Assembly: GCA_030645775.1 (NCBI GenBank)
Contig: JAUSLX010000053.1
Span: forward strand, 1 to 46,064
Length of the DNA stretch: 46,064 nucleotides
Reading direction: 5' to 3'
DNA from: Gallionella sp.
GTDB taxonomy: Bacteria; Pseudomonadota; Gammaproteobacteria; Burkholderiales; Gallionellaceae
Below are positions 36,952 to 46,064 of the stretch, piece after piece (within the stretch, counting starts at the first letter, position 1; each line of letters begins with the position of its first letter). The notes under the pieces were generated by a model, which saw only the letters and a program-made list of their open reading frames with translations, ran no database searches and was not told where the DNA came from. Position numbers and translations under genes: made by a program.

Positions 36952-38789
36952 AACCGACCCTGCGAGTCAGGCTGATACTCGGGCAGCCACTCTTCCAGCG
37001 CCGCCTTCACCGCTGCATCGGGCATGGTGGCAACATCAGTCCATTTCAGCAATTCTTCCAGCCACGCCGCATCTGCCGCACGCGCCTGAGCAATGCGCAA
37101 TTTCGGATGCGGAGTCGGCAGAGTGTGTTCACTGTCCGCCAGCAACTCTTCATAGAGTTTCTCGCCGGGACGCAGGCCGGTAAATTCGATCCTGATGTCA
37201 TCCTCGGTAAAACCGGACAAGCGTATCAGTTGCTTCGCCAGCTCTACAATTTTCACCGACTCCCCCATATCCAGCACGAATATTTCGCCGCCCTGCCCCA
37301 TCAATCCAGCCTGCAAGACCAGTTGCGCCGCCTCCGGGATAGACATGAAATAGCGGGTAATTTCAGGATGGGTGACGGTAATCGGGCCGCCCTGTGCAAT
37401 TTGGGCCCGAAATTTCGGAATCACGCTGCCGGTGCTGCCCAATACATTGCCGAAACGCACGATGACAAAATGAGTACTGGCAGAAGGTTGCAATGACTGA
37501 CAGACCATTTCGGCCAGACGCTTGGAAGCCCCCATCACGTTGGTCGGATTCACCGCCTTGTCGGTTGAAATCATCACAAATTTGGCTACACCCTGTTGCT
37601 GCGCGGCGCGAGCCACCGTCCAGGTACCCAGCACGTTATTGCGGATGGCCTGCCAGGCATTGTGCGTTTCCATCATCGGCACGTGTTTGTAAGCGGCGGC
37701 ATGAAACACCACCACGGGCCGATGGAGTTGCATGACTTCGCCCACGCGCTCCGCATCGCGCACATCGCCCATCAGGCACACGTAACCCAAGGCCGGGAAC
37801 GCCTGCTGCAACTCCTGTTCCAGCGTATAGAGCGCGAATTCGCTCTGCTCAAACAGCACCAGTCTGGCGGGAGAAAAACGGGCAATCTGACGACATAGCT
37901 CGGAACCGATCGAACCGCCCGCGCCCGTCACCATCACCACCTTGCCGGTCAGCAGCCCATGCAGTCCATCTGTATCCAGCACCACCGGATCCCGCCCCAG
38001 CAAATCGTCCAGCTCGATCGCGCGCAGTTGCGACACCGCCACCTTACCGCTCATCAGATCGTCAAAGGAGGGTACGGTGAGTACCTGTACCCGCGCCGCG
38101 TTACACAATTGAAGAGCGCGCTGGCGCTGCTGATGAGAACTCGACGGCATGGCAATGATCACGCGTTTAGTACCGAAATGATCAACCCAACGGTTCAACT
38201 CATCCAGTGGCCCCAGCACTTTTACACCATTCAGAATGCAGTTTCTCTTATCGGCATCATCATCCAGAAAACCCACCAGTTGCCAGGCCGGATTTTTCGC
38301 CAGATCCTTGGAGAGAGTGACTGCCGCATCGCCGGCACCCAGCACCAGCACCGGTTCGCTGGACAGTTTCATTCGCCCGTGAAATCGGGTTTCTTTCCAC
38401 ATCCGGTACACAATACGGCTGCCGCCCATGAATAAAATCAGCAGCAGTGGATTCAATACCAATACGGAGCGCGGCACGACCAGATTACTGCGCAACATCC
38501 ACAATACAAAAGGAATAATAGACGCCGCCAGCAGAACAGCCAGTACGATGCGGCGCAAATCGTTCAGGCTGGCGTAATGCCAGATACCGCGATACAAGCC
38601 GAATTTCCAGAATATCGCAATCTGCAGCGGGACAATCCACAGCAGGGTCTGTTGCATTTCAGCACCAAACTTTACTGGCAAATCAAAATTGAAGCGCAGC
38701 AAATAGGCAAGCATCCAGGCAATGATGGCTGCGGCGATGTCGTGCAATATGGCCAGCACGGTACGTACATTCGAGTTAGGCAACATCAT
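36948..38789 (-). CDS. CapD/WbpM/PglF-like polysaccharide 4,6-dehydratase
   Basis: N-terminal TMs, KVVMVTGAGGSIGSELCRQIARFSPARLVLFEQSEFALYTLEQEL, TDKAVNPTNVMGASKRLAEMVCQSL. Confidence 0.93.
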   Translation of the reverse strand: MMLPNSNVRTVLAILHDIAAAIIAWMLAYLLRFNFDLPVKFGAEMQQTLLWIVPLQIAIFWKFGLYRGIWHYASLNDLRRIVLAVLLAASIIPFVLWMLRSNLVVPRSVLVLNPLLLILFMGGSRIVYRMWKETRFHGRMKLSSEPVLVLGAGDAAVTLSKDLAKNPAWQLVGFLDDDADKRNCILNGVKVLGPLDELNRWVDHFGTKRVIIAMPSSSHQQRQRALQLCNAARVQVLTVPSFDDLMSGKVAVSQLRAIELDDLLGRDPVVLDTDGLHGLLTGKVVMVTGAGGSIGSELCRQIARFSPARLVLFEQSEFALYTLEQELQQAFPALGYVCLMGDVRDAERVGEVMQLHRPVVVFHAAAYKHVPMMETHNAWQAIRNNVLGTWTVARAAQQQGVAKFVMISTDKAVNPTNVMGASKRLAEMVCQSLQPSASTHFVIVRFGNVLGSTGSVIPKFRAQIAQGGPITVTHPEITRYFMSIPEAAQLVLQAGLMGQGGEIFVLDMGESVKIVELAKQLIRLSGFTEDDIRIEFTGLRPGEKLYEELLADSEHTLPTPHPKLRIAQARAADAAWLEELLKWTDVATMPDAAVKAALEEWLPEYQPDSQGRL

Positions 38790-39759
38790 GGCTTTCTTTG
38801 TTTGCGTCTTGATATAAACACCAGCGTCGGTCTATCCAGATGCTCAAGCCCAGATAAATCGCAGCCCAGCAGACCAACAAGCCGCCCTGTCCCCAGACAT
38901 CCAGACCGATACCCAGCAAGGCCGACACGCCCGCCAGCAGCATCAGCGCATATTCCGTAATGGCGGTATTGCGGTGTCCCCAGCCCATTTGCACCAGACG
39001 CTGGTAATAATGGCTGCGATGCGCATCGGTGAGTTTTTCCTTATTGTGTGCGCGTTTGAGCAGCGTCAGGGTGGCGTCCATCACAAACGGCGAGAACACC
39101 AGAACCGGGAACCAGAATGGCCAGTATCCCTGTTGCCAACCCCATACACCGAAAGCCGCCGCGAGAAAACCAAGCGGAATGGAACCTGCATCGCCCAGAA
39201 ACACCTTGGCCGGATAGAAGTTGTGATAAAGAAAACCCAACGCCGCTGCACCAACCGAGAAACTCATCATGGCAAAGGCTAGATCGCCGTTCATCCATCC
39301 GGCCAGGCCATAGCAAGTGAAACCGGACAGCGCCATGCCGCCTGCCATGCCATCCGAGCCATCCATGAAGTTATACAGATTGGTCATCCATACGATATAC
39401 AACAACACCGGCAGCCACCCTATCCAGCTTATTCCGGCGCCCAGCAAGACACACGAGGCGGCAAGGAAGTGGCCTATCAATCGTATCCCGGGCGTCAGAC
39501 CCCGCACATCATCCAGCAGCGATAAGACAAACAACCCCAGGACGGGCACGACTATCCACCACAGCCAGGACTGGGATAACAACATCCAGCCCGCCAATAT
39601 GCCCGCCATCAAGGCGACGCCCCCGGTACGAGGAACGGGCTCGACATGCAAGGAACGTTCATTGGGAATGTCCTGAATCATGCGATGCTTGTGCAAAGTC
39701 AGCACCAGCGTCAGCAGCAATGCGACCAATGCGGAGATCAGCGGGGAATAGTAGGTCAT
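38776..39759 (-). CDS. WecA/WbpL-like polyprenyl-phosphate sugar-1-phosphate transferase
   Basis: IPNERSLHVEPVPRTGGVALM, NLYNFMDGSDGMAGG, FPAKVFLGDAGSIPLGF-like motif, AHRSHYYQRLVQMG. Confidence 0.9.
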   Translation of the reverse strand: MTYYSPLISALVALLLTLVLTLHKHRMIQDIPNERSLHVEPVPRTGGVALMAGILAGWMLLSQSWLWWIVVPVLGLFVLSLLDDVRGLTPGIRLIGHFLAASCVLLGAGISWIGWLPVLLYIVWMTNLYNFMDGSDGMAGGMALSGFTCYGLAGWMNGDLAFAMMSFSVGAAALGFLYHNFYPAKVFLGDAGSIPLGFLAAAFGVWGWQQGYWPFWFPVLVFSPFVMDATLTLLKRAHNKEKLTDAHRSHYYQRLVQMGWGHRNTAITEYALMLLAGVSALLGIGLDVWGQGGLLVCWAAIYLGLSIWIDRRWCLYQDANKESHDVA

Positions 39760-39854
39760 GCAGCACTACCGTAGAGTAAACGGGCGGATTTTAACAGTTT
39801 GTTCATACACACTCATAAATTCTTAAGAAGCTGTCCACGAAATACACAAAATGA

Positions 39855-40240
39855 TTTAAGGAAACGCTGATTAAATCGTCTTTGCGATAACCAGCGACTT
39901 GCCAGCTTGCTGGCTTAGTCGAATGGCTAGTAGTTTCATCAGGAGCAACCTTTAGCCGCGAACAAAGTGTAGTGACCGTCATTGCGAAGCCCGTAGGGCT
40001 GCGGCAATCCAGAGGTTTTGCTTAACCCCGGCAGTCCATTAGAGCCGACCAACCCCTTCCCCCTCCGGGGTGAGGTTAGGATGGGGGGTATTCGTTGGAG
40101 TAGCCACGTTTCTACCCCCACCTTAGCCCTCCCCCTGCATGGGGGAGGGAATATTCCGGAAAATGGATTTTTGGATTAACCTGACTGGATTGCTGCGGCC
40201 TCCGGCCTCACAAAGACGATTTAATCAGCGTTTGCTTAAA
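39855..40240. mobile_element. MITE-like composite palindromic element with 30-bp terminal inverted repeats
   Basis: TTTAAGGAAACGCTGATTAAATCGTCTTTG (39855-39884) / CAAAGACGATTTAATCAGCGTTTGCTTAAA (40211-40240), one mismatch; no credible transposase ORF. Confidence 0.75.
39886..39942 (-). repeat. Hairpin repeat family B, copy 2 (inside the composite element)
   Basis: Reverse complement CTGATGAAACTACTAGCCATTCGACTAAGCCAGCAAGCTGGCAAGTCGCTGGTTATC aligns with 13153-13227. Confidence 0.85.
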
Positions 40241-40344
40241 GGCATGACAGTTCGGGCAAATGAATTAGCCCCTCCTTAAACAGGCAGTCCGCATCGTGAA
40301 TACTCACAAAATTTCACAAGACAATCTTTTCAACGTACAAAATT

Positions 40345-41445
40345 TCACCATCCATTTTTCGTGTCTTTCGTGTCTTTCGTGGACAAAGTCTTTTGAGCTG
40401 TTGATTCCATCAGCGCCAAGCACTGCTGAAAAACCCGTTGCACACTGATTTCCTGCTGGCAGGGCGGAACGCCTGCTTTTGATTCAAGTCTTGGGCAATC
40501 ACGCTTGAAACAGGGTGAGCAATCAAGACCGCTGCTAATGTGCTGACAGGATTTGTCCAGAATACCACTGTAGCCCGGATCTGTCGGGCCATGCAGCATG
40601 ATGCCCGGAATATTCAGCACGGTGGCCAAGTGGCCTATGCCGGATTCAACGCTGACGAAGGCCTGTGCCTGCAACAGCACACTCATCAATTCAGTCAAGG
40701 TCAGTCCGGGCAGGACCTGCGCGTTTGTGCCTCCGGCAAGCTGTAAACGCTGCGCACGCCGCCGCTCATCCTCATTTCCCCAGGGCAACAGACAGTTCCA
40801 GCCTTGTTCGGCCAGCAAGCCCACCAGCTCCAGCCACGATGACTCCGGCCAGTATTTGCTGTTCCAGGTTGTCCCGTGCAACAGCACGATACGGCGCTGG
40901 CCAGCCACGTTCTCAAGCCCGCCCGGCAGGCCCGTTGCCACTTGCTTTTGACGAAACTCATCCAGCCCGAAGTCCGCTGCTTGCCGGACATCAGCGCCGA
41001 ACAACTGCGCCACCAGTTGGCGGTTTTTCTCGATGACATGCAGCCCGGGCGCGACGCGGGCAGTCTGCCGATAGAACTTTGCCGCCAAGGATTCGCGCGC
41101 GCTATCGGCATGAAAACCGTATATATCCACCCCGGCCAGACGCGCCAGCAGCGCGCTTTTGAGCAACCCCTGCGCATCCAGCACCAAGTCGTATTTTTCC
41201 GCCTTGAGTTGTTGCTTCAAACCACGCAGCAGGCGCGGAAGTCTCCACCAGTTTTTCTTGTGGCTGCGAAGCGGCACCGTAATCACTTTATTGACCGCCG
41301 AGTGCCAGCCCACCATTTCAGCAAAGGCGGGTTCCACCAGCCAGTGAATTTCCGCATCGGGGAAATGGCGACGCAAATCGCTGATAGCCGGGAATAAATG
41401 CAAAATATCGCCCAGCGACGACAATCTGACGATAAGAATTTTCAT
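40345..41445 (-). CDS. waaC: Lipopolysaccharide heptosyltransferase I
   Basis: MKILIVRLSSLGDILHLFPAISDLRRHFPDAEIHWLVEPAFAEMVGWH, VLLHGTTWNSKYWPESSWLELV, SVESGIGHLATVLNIPGIMLHGPTDP. Confidence 0.94.
   Translation of the reverse strand: MKILIVRLSSLGDILHLFPAISDLRRHFPDAEIHWLVEPAFAEMVGWHSAVNKVITVPLRSHKKNWWRLPRLLRGLKQQLKAEKYDLVLDAQGLLKSALLARLAGVDIYGFHADSARESLAAKFYRQTARVAPGLHVIEKNRQLVAQLFGADVRQAADFGLDEFRQKQVATGLPGGLENVAGQRRIVLLHGTTWNSKYWPESSWLELVGLLAEQGWNCLLPWGNEDERRRAQRLQLAGGTNAQVLPGLTLTELMSVLLQAQAFVSVESGIGHLATVLNIPGIMLHGPTDPGYSGILDKSCQHISSGLDCSPCFKRDCPRLESKAGVPPCQQEISVQRVFQQCLALMESTAQKTLSTKDTKDTKNGW
40357..40384. repeat. TTTCGTGTC nonamer tandem repeat forming the 3' end of waaC
   Basis: tttcgtgtc tttcgtgtc tttcgtgga; encodes STKDTKDTKNG. 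Confidence 0.8.
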
Positions 41446-41598
41446 AAGCGATTCAACCCGGCTACCTCATATCAGCCAACATCAACGAACCACGCTGCAA
41501 GATAATAAAGTCGCGCCGCTTAAACTGAATCACCGCGTGGTTCTGGCGTGCGTCTGACCGCAGATCGCTCAAACGTCCCCTTGTTGCAACCCTGCCCT

Positions 41599-42732
41599 TC
41601 ATGCCGACAAGCCCATAAGCCAGTTAGCGGCATCAGTAATCCTGATCCCATTGCGGAACTCTTCCTGACGCAATCCATAAACGATCTGAACAGACTCCGT
41701 ATCAGGAAACTGTCCGGCAAATCGCAACAGGCCTCGATGCGGCTTATTGTCACCCAACTTGCATTCAATCATTTGTGTCAACGCACCTGCCTCGCTGAGT
41801 GCAAAATCGACTTCCGTGCCATCTTTGGTGCGAATGTAATGCAGGCCAGCCGTTTTCCCCGCGCTATCCTGTAAAAAATGCACATGCTTCAGCAGCATTC
41901 CCGCTACCGCATTTTCAAGGCGCACCCCCTGATCCCCTCGAACCAGCCCTGTATCAAAAAAATACACTTTAGGACTTTGCAAAATAGCGCGGGCAATATT
42001 GTGATGCCATGGCTGAACGGTGAAAACGATATACAACGCCTGCAGAATATCCAGATAGCGCTTCAATGTCGCAGGTGAAACTGCCAGATCGCGCGCGATA
42101 GATGCCAACGAAAGCGGCGACCCTACGCGTTCGCGCAACAACTCCACAAACAGGCGCATCGTATTGATTTCGTGCAGACGTGAAAATTCCAGCACATCTT
42201 CACGAATCAGATCGTTGAAATACTGAGCACGCCAGCGATCAGCCTGCACGATGTCAGTAGCCAAGCATGGCTCGGGAAAGCCGCCTCTTTCCAGCAAATG
42301 ATCCAAGGCATCGGCGGGCGTCACCTGCCGCTGTTCACTCCACTCGCGCACCGAAAACGGGTGCAAACGGAATGCAAAATAACGACCCGCCAGTGAATCT
42401 CCACCTTGCCGAAATGTTTCCATGCGCGCACTACCCGTCACCAGCAGAGCCTGCTCCGGCGCACGCCCATCCACCACTCCCTTCAGCCAACCTTTCCAGT
42501 CACGCATTTTGTGAATCTCATCCATGACGAGCAGCTTGGCGCGTGGATTCCATGACTGTCGCTGCAACACAACCCGGTCCGGCAACACATCCCAGTTGAG
42601 GTATTGAGCATTCCCGAACAACTGCGTCAACTGACGGGCAAGCGTGGTTTTCCCCACCTGCCGCGGGCCAGTCAACACCACCATCTTGGCGGTCAAATCC
42701 TTCAATACCAATTCGTCGAGATAGCGTTTCAT
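41599..42732 (-). CDS. AAA ATPase with DUF4143 domain
   Basis: MKRYLDELVLKDLTAKMVVLTGPRQVGKTTLARQL, LLVMDEIHKMRDWKGWLKGVVD, TKDGTEVDFALSE C-terminal nuclease-like motif. Confidence 0.9.
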   Translation of the reverse strand: MKRYLDELVLKDLTAKMVVLTGPRQVGKTTLARQLTQLFGNAQYLNWDVLPDRVVLQRQSWNPRAKLLVMDEIHKMRDWKGWLKGVVDGRAPEQALLVTGSARMETFRQGGDSLAGRYFAFRLHPFSVREWSEQRQVTPADALDHLLERGGFPEPCLATDIVQADRWRAQYFNDLIREDVLEFSRLHEINTMRLFVELLRERVGSPLSLASIARDLAVSPATLKRYLDILQALYIVFTVQPWHHNIARAILQSPKVYFFDTGLVRGDQGVRLENAVAGMLLKHVHFLQDSAGKTAGLHYIRTKDGTEVDFALSEAGALTQMIECKLGDNKPHRGLLRFAGQFPDTESVQIVYGLRQEEFRNGIRITDAANWLMGLSA

Positions 42733-43029
42733 GGACTAAGCGTACTATAAAATGCAATTAAGTCGCAACTTTATTGCCAAGCGCTGCGTAAAAGTCGAAA
42801 AAATCTGTCCAGATAACCGGACAACCATGCCAACAAAGCGATTTTCAACAAACCCTGCGCGACGGATTCCACACTAACTGAATTATGAAAAAAGATAATC
42901 GATCATAATTTGACCGGGTTAGCCACCGAGCAATCCGATTGGCTGCGTCACTTTCTAAAAATCCGCTTATTCAACTGCGGCCAATGTCACTGGCAAAAAT
43001 TTTCATGCGCGGCTCAATAGCAATAGATT

Positions 43030-43575
43030 TCACTCGAACAGCTCCGCTTCAGCGAAAACTCTTCCTTGCGCATCTTTGGCAGAAAGCACCGGCGCTGCCG
43101 TCAGCTGCCAGTCTATCGCCAATTCGGCATCGTCCCAACGCAGGCAGCGCTCGTGTTCCGGGAACCAGTAATCCGTCGTCTTGTAGAGAAATTCCGCCAT
43201 GTCAGACAACACGACGAAACCGTGCGCAAACCCTTCCGGTATCCAGAACATGCGCTTATTCTCGGCTGACAATTCCAGTGCCACATGCTGCCCGAAGGTA
43301 GGCGAGCTTTTGCGTATATCCACTGCGACATCCAGCACAGCGCCCTGTACCACACGCACCAGCTTGGCTTGCGTATGCTGAATCTGATAGTGCAGACCCC
43401 GCAACACATTTTTCGCAGAACGCGAATGATTGTCCTGCACAAAGTCCACATCACGACCGATCAGCTCAGCAAATTTGAGCCGATTGAAACTCTCATAAAA
43501 GAACCCCCTGTCATCGCCAAACACGCGGGGTTCGATGATCAGCAGGTCTGGAATGCTGGTTTGAATCGCTTTCAT
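43030..43575 (-). CDS. rmlC: dTDP-4-dehydrorhamnose 3,5-epimerase
   Basis: [51 protein letters not shown]. Confidence 0.97.
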   Translation of the reverse strand: MKAIQTSIPDLLIIEPRVFGDDRGFFYESFNRLKFAELIGRDVDFVQDNHSRSAKNVLRGLHYQIQHTQAKLVRVVQGAVLDVAVDIRKSSPTFGQHVALELSAENKRMFWIPEGFAHGFVVLSDMAEFLYKTTDYWFPEHERCLRWDDAELAIDWQLTAAPVLSAKDAQGRVFAEAELFE

Positions 43576-44459
43576 GCTATTTTGCCTTCTCTGAGTACCT
43601 GCATCAGATACGCGCCGTAACCGCTCTTGATCAGCGGCATGGCCAACCTTTCCAGCTGAGCTGCATCAATAAATCCGTTGCTGTAGGCGATTTCTCCCGG
43701 GCAGGCGATTTTCAGCCCCTGGCGTTGTTCTATGGTCTGAATGAACTGACTGGCGTCGAGCAAGGACTCATGCGTGCCGGTATCCAGCCAGGCAAAACCG
43801 CGTCCCATGGTTTCCACCGACAGGCGATTCTGCGCCAGATAGAGGCAGTTGATATCGGTAATTTCCAGCTCGCCGCGCGGCGAAGGTTTGAGACTGGCTG
43901 CCATGTCCAGCACGGCATTATCGTAGAAATATAACCCGGTGACGGCATAGCTGGACTTAGGCTTCAGCGGCTTCTCTTCCAGCGAAATAGCCTGTCCATC
44001 CTTATTGAACTCTACGACGCCATAACGCTCCGGATCGCGCACATGGTAGGCAAAAACGGAGGCACCCTGCTTGCGCTGCGCGGCATTGCGCAACTGTTGC
44101 TGAAAATCGTGGCCGTAAAAAATATTGTCGCCCAGCACCAGTGCCGAAGGATCGCGGCCTATGAATTCACGGCCTATGATAAAGGCCTGCGCCAGCCCGT
44201 CCGGTGAGGGTTGAACGGCATATTGCAGATTCAATCCCCAGCTGCTGCCATCCCCCAGCAACTGTTGAAAACGCGGCACATCCTGCGGCGTCGAGATAAT
44301 CAGAATGTCGCGTATTCCGGCCAGCATCAGCGTGGAGAGCGGATAGTAGATCATCGGTTTGTCATATACCGGCAACAGTTGCTTGGAAACTGCCAGCGTG
44401 ACCGGATGCAATCGCGTACCCGAACCGCCGGCGAGGATGATGCCCTTCCTTTGAATCAT
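43572..44459 (-). CDS. rmlA: Glucose-1-phosphate thymidylyltransferase
   Basis: [53 protein letters not shown]. Confidence 0.98.
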   Translation of the reverse strand: MIQRKGIILAGGSGTRLHPVTLAVSKQLLPVYDKPMIYYPLSTLMLAGIRDILIISTPQDVPRFQQLLGDGSSWGLNLQYAVQPSPDGLAQAFIIGREFIGRDPSALVLGDNIFYGHDFQQQLRNAAQRKQGASVFAYHVRDPERYGVVEFNKDGQAISLEEKPLKPKSSYAVTGLYFYDNAVLDMAASLKPSPRGELEITDINCLYLAQNRLSVETMGRGFAWLDTGTHESLLDASQFIQTIEQRQGLKIACPGEIAYSNGFIDAAQLERLAMPLIKSGYGAYLMQVLREGKIA

Positions 44460-45340
44460 GATTGTTTCTCCAAAATTTCAGTAAGCATCCGCTCCACACC
44501 TGGCTGCCAGTGCGGCAAATGCAGGTCGAAGGTACTTCTTAACTTAATCGTATTCAGACGCGAGTTATGCGGGCGTTTGGCGGGCGTTGGAAAGACTGAG
44601 GTCGGCACAGCTTCAATCGTTGCTGCCTTGAGCGACATTCCTGCCTGCCTGGCATAGTCGAGTACGAAACGGGCATAGCCGTGCCAGGAGGTCTCGCCAC
44701 TTGCTGTCAGATGATACAAACCTGAAACTGCTTCGTTATGTTGTGCTGTACGGATGGCGTGAGCAGTCACATCGGCCAGCAAATCCGCGCCAGTTGGCGC
44801 GCCGATCTGATCGTCGATGACCTTCAGACTGTCGCGCTCTTGCGCCATTCGCAGCATGGTTTTGGCAAAATTCCCGCCGCGTGCGCCATAAACCCAACTG
44901 GCACGGAAGATAAGGTGACGGCAACCCGATTGCTGAATGAACTGTTCGCCCTCCAGCTTGGTCGCGCCGTACACACTCAAGGGGCCGGTAGCATCTGTTT
45001 CCAGCCAGGGCTTGTCGCCGCTACCGTCGAACACGTAGTCAGTTGAATAATGAATAAGCAATGAATTCAGTAATTTAGCCTCATTCGACAGTGCGGCAGG
45101 AGCTAACGCATTGATCGCCCGCGCCAGATCAGGTTCGCTCTCGGCCTTGTCCACCGCGGTATGCGCGGCGGCATTGACAATGACATCGGGCGCAACCGTA
45201 CGCACCGTCCGGGTTATAGCATCCAGATCAGTCAAGTTTAAATCATCGGAACCCAGCGCGACCACGTCACCCAGCGGCGCCAGGCTGCGCTGCAACTCCC
45301 AGCCCACCTGACCGTTTTTACCGAGCAGCAGTATTTTCAC
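44456..45340 (-). CDS. rmlD: dTDP-4-dehydrorhamnose reductase (GTG start)
   Basis: [59 protein letters not shown] at 45340 abuts rmlB stop. Confidence 0.96.
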   Translation of the reverse strand: MKILLLGKNGQVGWELQRSLAPLGDVVALGSDDLNLTDLDAITRTVRTVAPDVIVNAAAHTAVDKAESEPDLARAINALAPAALSNEAKLLNSLLIHYSTDYVFDGSGDKPWLETDATGPLSVYGATKLEGEQFIQQSGCRHLIFRASWVYGARGGNFAKTMLRMAQERDSLKVIDDQIGAPTGADLLADVTAHAIRTAQHNEAVSGLYHLTASGETSWHGYARFVLDYARQAGMSLKAATIEAVPTSVFPTPAKRPHNSRLNTIKLRSTFDLHLPHWQPGVERMLTEILEKQS

Positions 45341-46064
45341 TACGCACGCTCTGCGTAGTTTTTTTCGACCCACTGCCGGTAATTCCCCGACAGCACGTTG
45401 TTCACCCAGTCCTGATTGTCCAGATACCATTGCACTGTCTTGCGGATGCCGGTCTCAAAGGTCTCGGCCGGCTTCCAGCCCAGTTCGCGCTCGATCTTGC
45501 GTGCGTCAATGGCGTAGCGGCGGTCATGACCGGGTCGGTCGGTGACGAAAGTGATAAGACTGCGGTAAGTGGGGGAATGGTGAGTGGTGAGTGGTGAGTG
45601 GTGAGTTTCCCCACTGACCACTTCCAACTTACCACTGAGCGTAGTGGTCGCAGCGCAGGCTGCGGGCACCGCACGGCCTACCCCTTGCGGGCATACTACT
45701 TTCAACTCACTACTTGCCAGTTTCATGGGGCGCAGCTCATCCAACAGGTCGCAGACGATGTGCACGATGTCGAGATTGGCCTTCTCGTTCCAGCCGCCGA
45801 CGTTGTAGACCTCGCCCGGCCGCCCCTTTTCCAGCACACGACGTATCGCGCTGCAATGGTCCTTGACGTACAGCCAGTCGCGGATCTGCTGACCATCGCC
45901 ATACACCGGCAACGATTTGCCCGCGAGTGCATTGACAATCAGCAGCGGAATCAGCTTTTCTGGAAAATGATAAGGGCCGTAGTTGTTGGAGCAATTGGTA
46001 GTTAGTACCGGCAAACCATAGGTGTGATGATAGGCGCGCACCAGATGATCGCTGGCGGCCTTGC
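45340..46064 (-). CDS. rmlB: dTDP-glucose 4,6-dehydratase, 5' end outside window
   Basis: [67 protein letters not shown]; contains in-frame repeat insertion. Confidence 0.96.
   Translation of the reverse strand, partial: KAASDHLVRAYHHTYGLPVLTTNCSNNYGPYHFPEKLIPLLIVNALAGKSLPVYGDGQQIRDWLYVKDHCSAIRRVLEKGRPGEVYNVGGWNEKANLDIVHIVCDLLDELRPMKLASSELKVVCPQGVGRAVPAACAATTTLSGKLEVVSGETHHSPLTTHHSPTYRSLITFVTDRPGHDRRYAIDARKIERELGWKPAETFETGIRKTVQWYLDNQDWVNNVLSGNYRQWVEKNYAERA
45564..45715. repeat. Convergent 7-bp repeat arrays inside rmlB
   Basis: Four exact GGTGAGT units (45579-45606) flanked by GGGGAA/TTCCCC; inverse CCACTGA CCACTTC CAACTTA CCACTGA (45611-45638); ACTACTT TCAACTC ACTACTT (45695-45715). Confidence 0.88.

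Noticed and set aside
39939-40121. 60-aa minus-strand ORF in the composite element
   Set aside because: Composed of repeat sequence, no motif, no plausible start context.
45579-45638. Short tandem repeats considered as a CRISPR array
   Set aside because: Units are 7 bp with no spacers and lie inside rmlB; no cas genes.

Overview
46 kb bacterial chromosome segment. Gene content and style suggest a betaproteobacterium, possibly Gallionellaceae/Nitrosomonadales (inference only). Left part: housekeeping genes (accB-accC-prmA, DUF3426 protein, ttcA, pteridine reductase-like SDR, MidA-like methyltransferase, EF-hand protein, cca, slt, ald, rdgC). Middle: CDF transporter, a 1.3 kb run of fused gene remnants (OsmC / helicase / Fic / Fic antitoxin / HTH), an arsenic operon (arsR-arsC-arsD-arsA-acr3), a PfkB-type kinase, a glycine-zipper lipoprotein and a RelE/ParE-type toxin-antitoxin pair. 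Right part: a long cell-surface glycan region (waaA, apaH, MBOAT + SGNH-like partner, GT39, WecE, SMR-like flippase, WecD-like GNAT, ArnC-like GT2, GT1, acyltransferase-3/SGNH, KdtX-like GT2, WaaL-like, CapD-like, WecA-like, heptosyltransferase, DUF4143 ATPase, rmlC-A-D-B). The most interesting signals are: (1) a possible Arn-like lipid-linked sugar transfer pathway apparently built around a dTDP-4-acetamido-4,6-dideoxyhexose; (2) convergent arrays of degenerate 7-bp repeats at three loci, two of them in-frame inside conserved genes and one forming a hairpin over the accC ribosome-binding site; (3) an unannotated sRNA candidate with C-rich, anti-Shine-Dalgarno-like hairpin loops; (4) several families of palindromic repeats, one pair showing a compensatory base-pair change; (5) an in-frame palindromic insertion in waaA; (6) an orphaned Fic antitoxin beside a truncated Fic toxin. 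All calls come from reading sequence and translations; no database search was possible.
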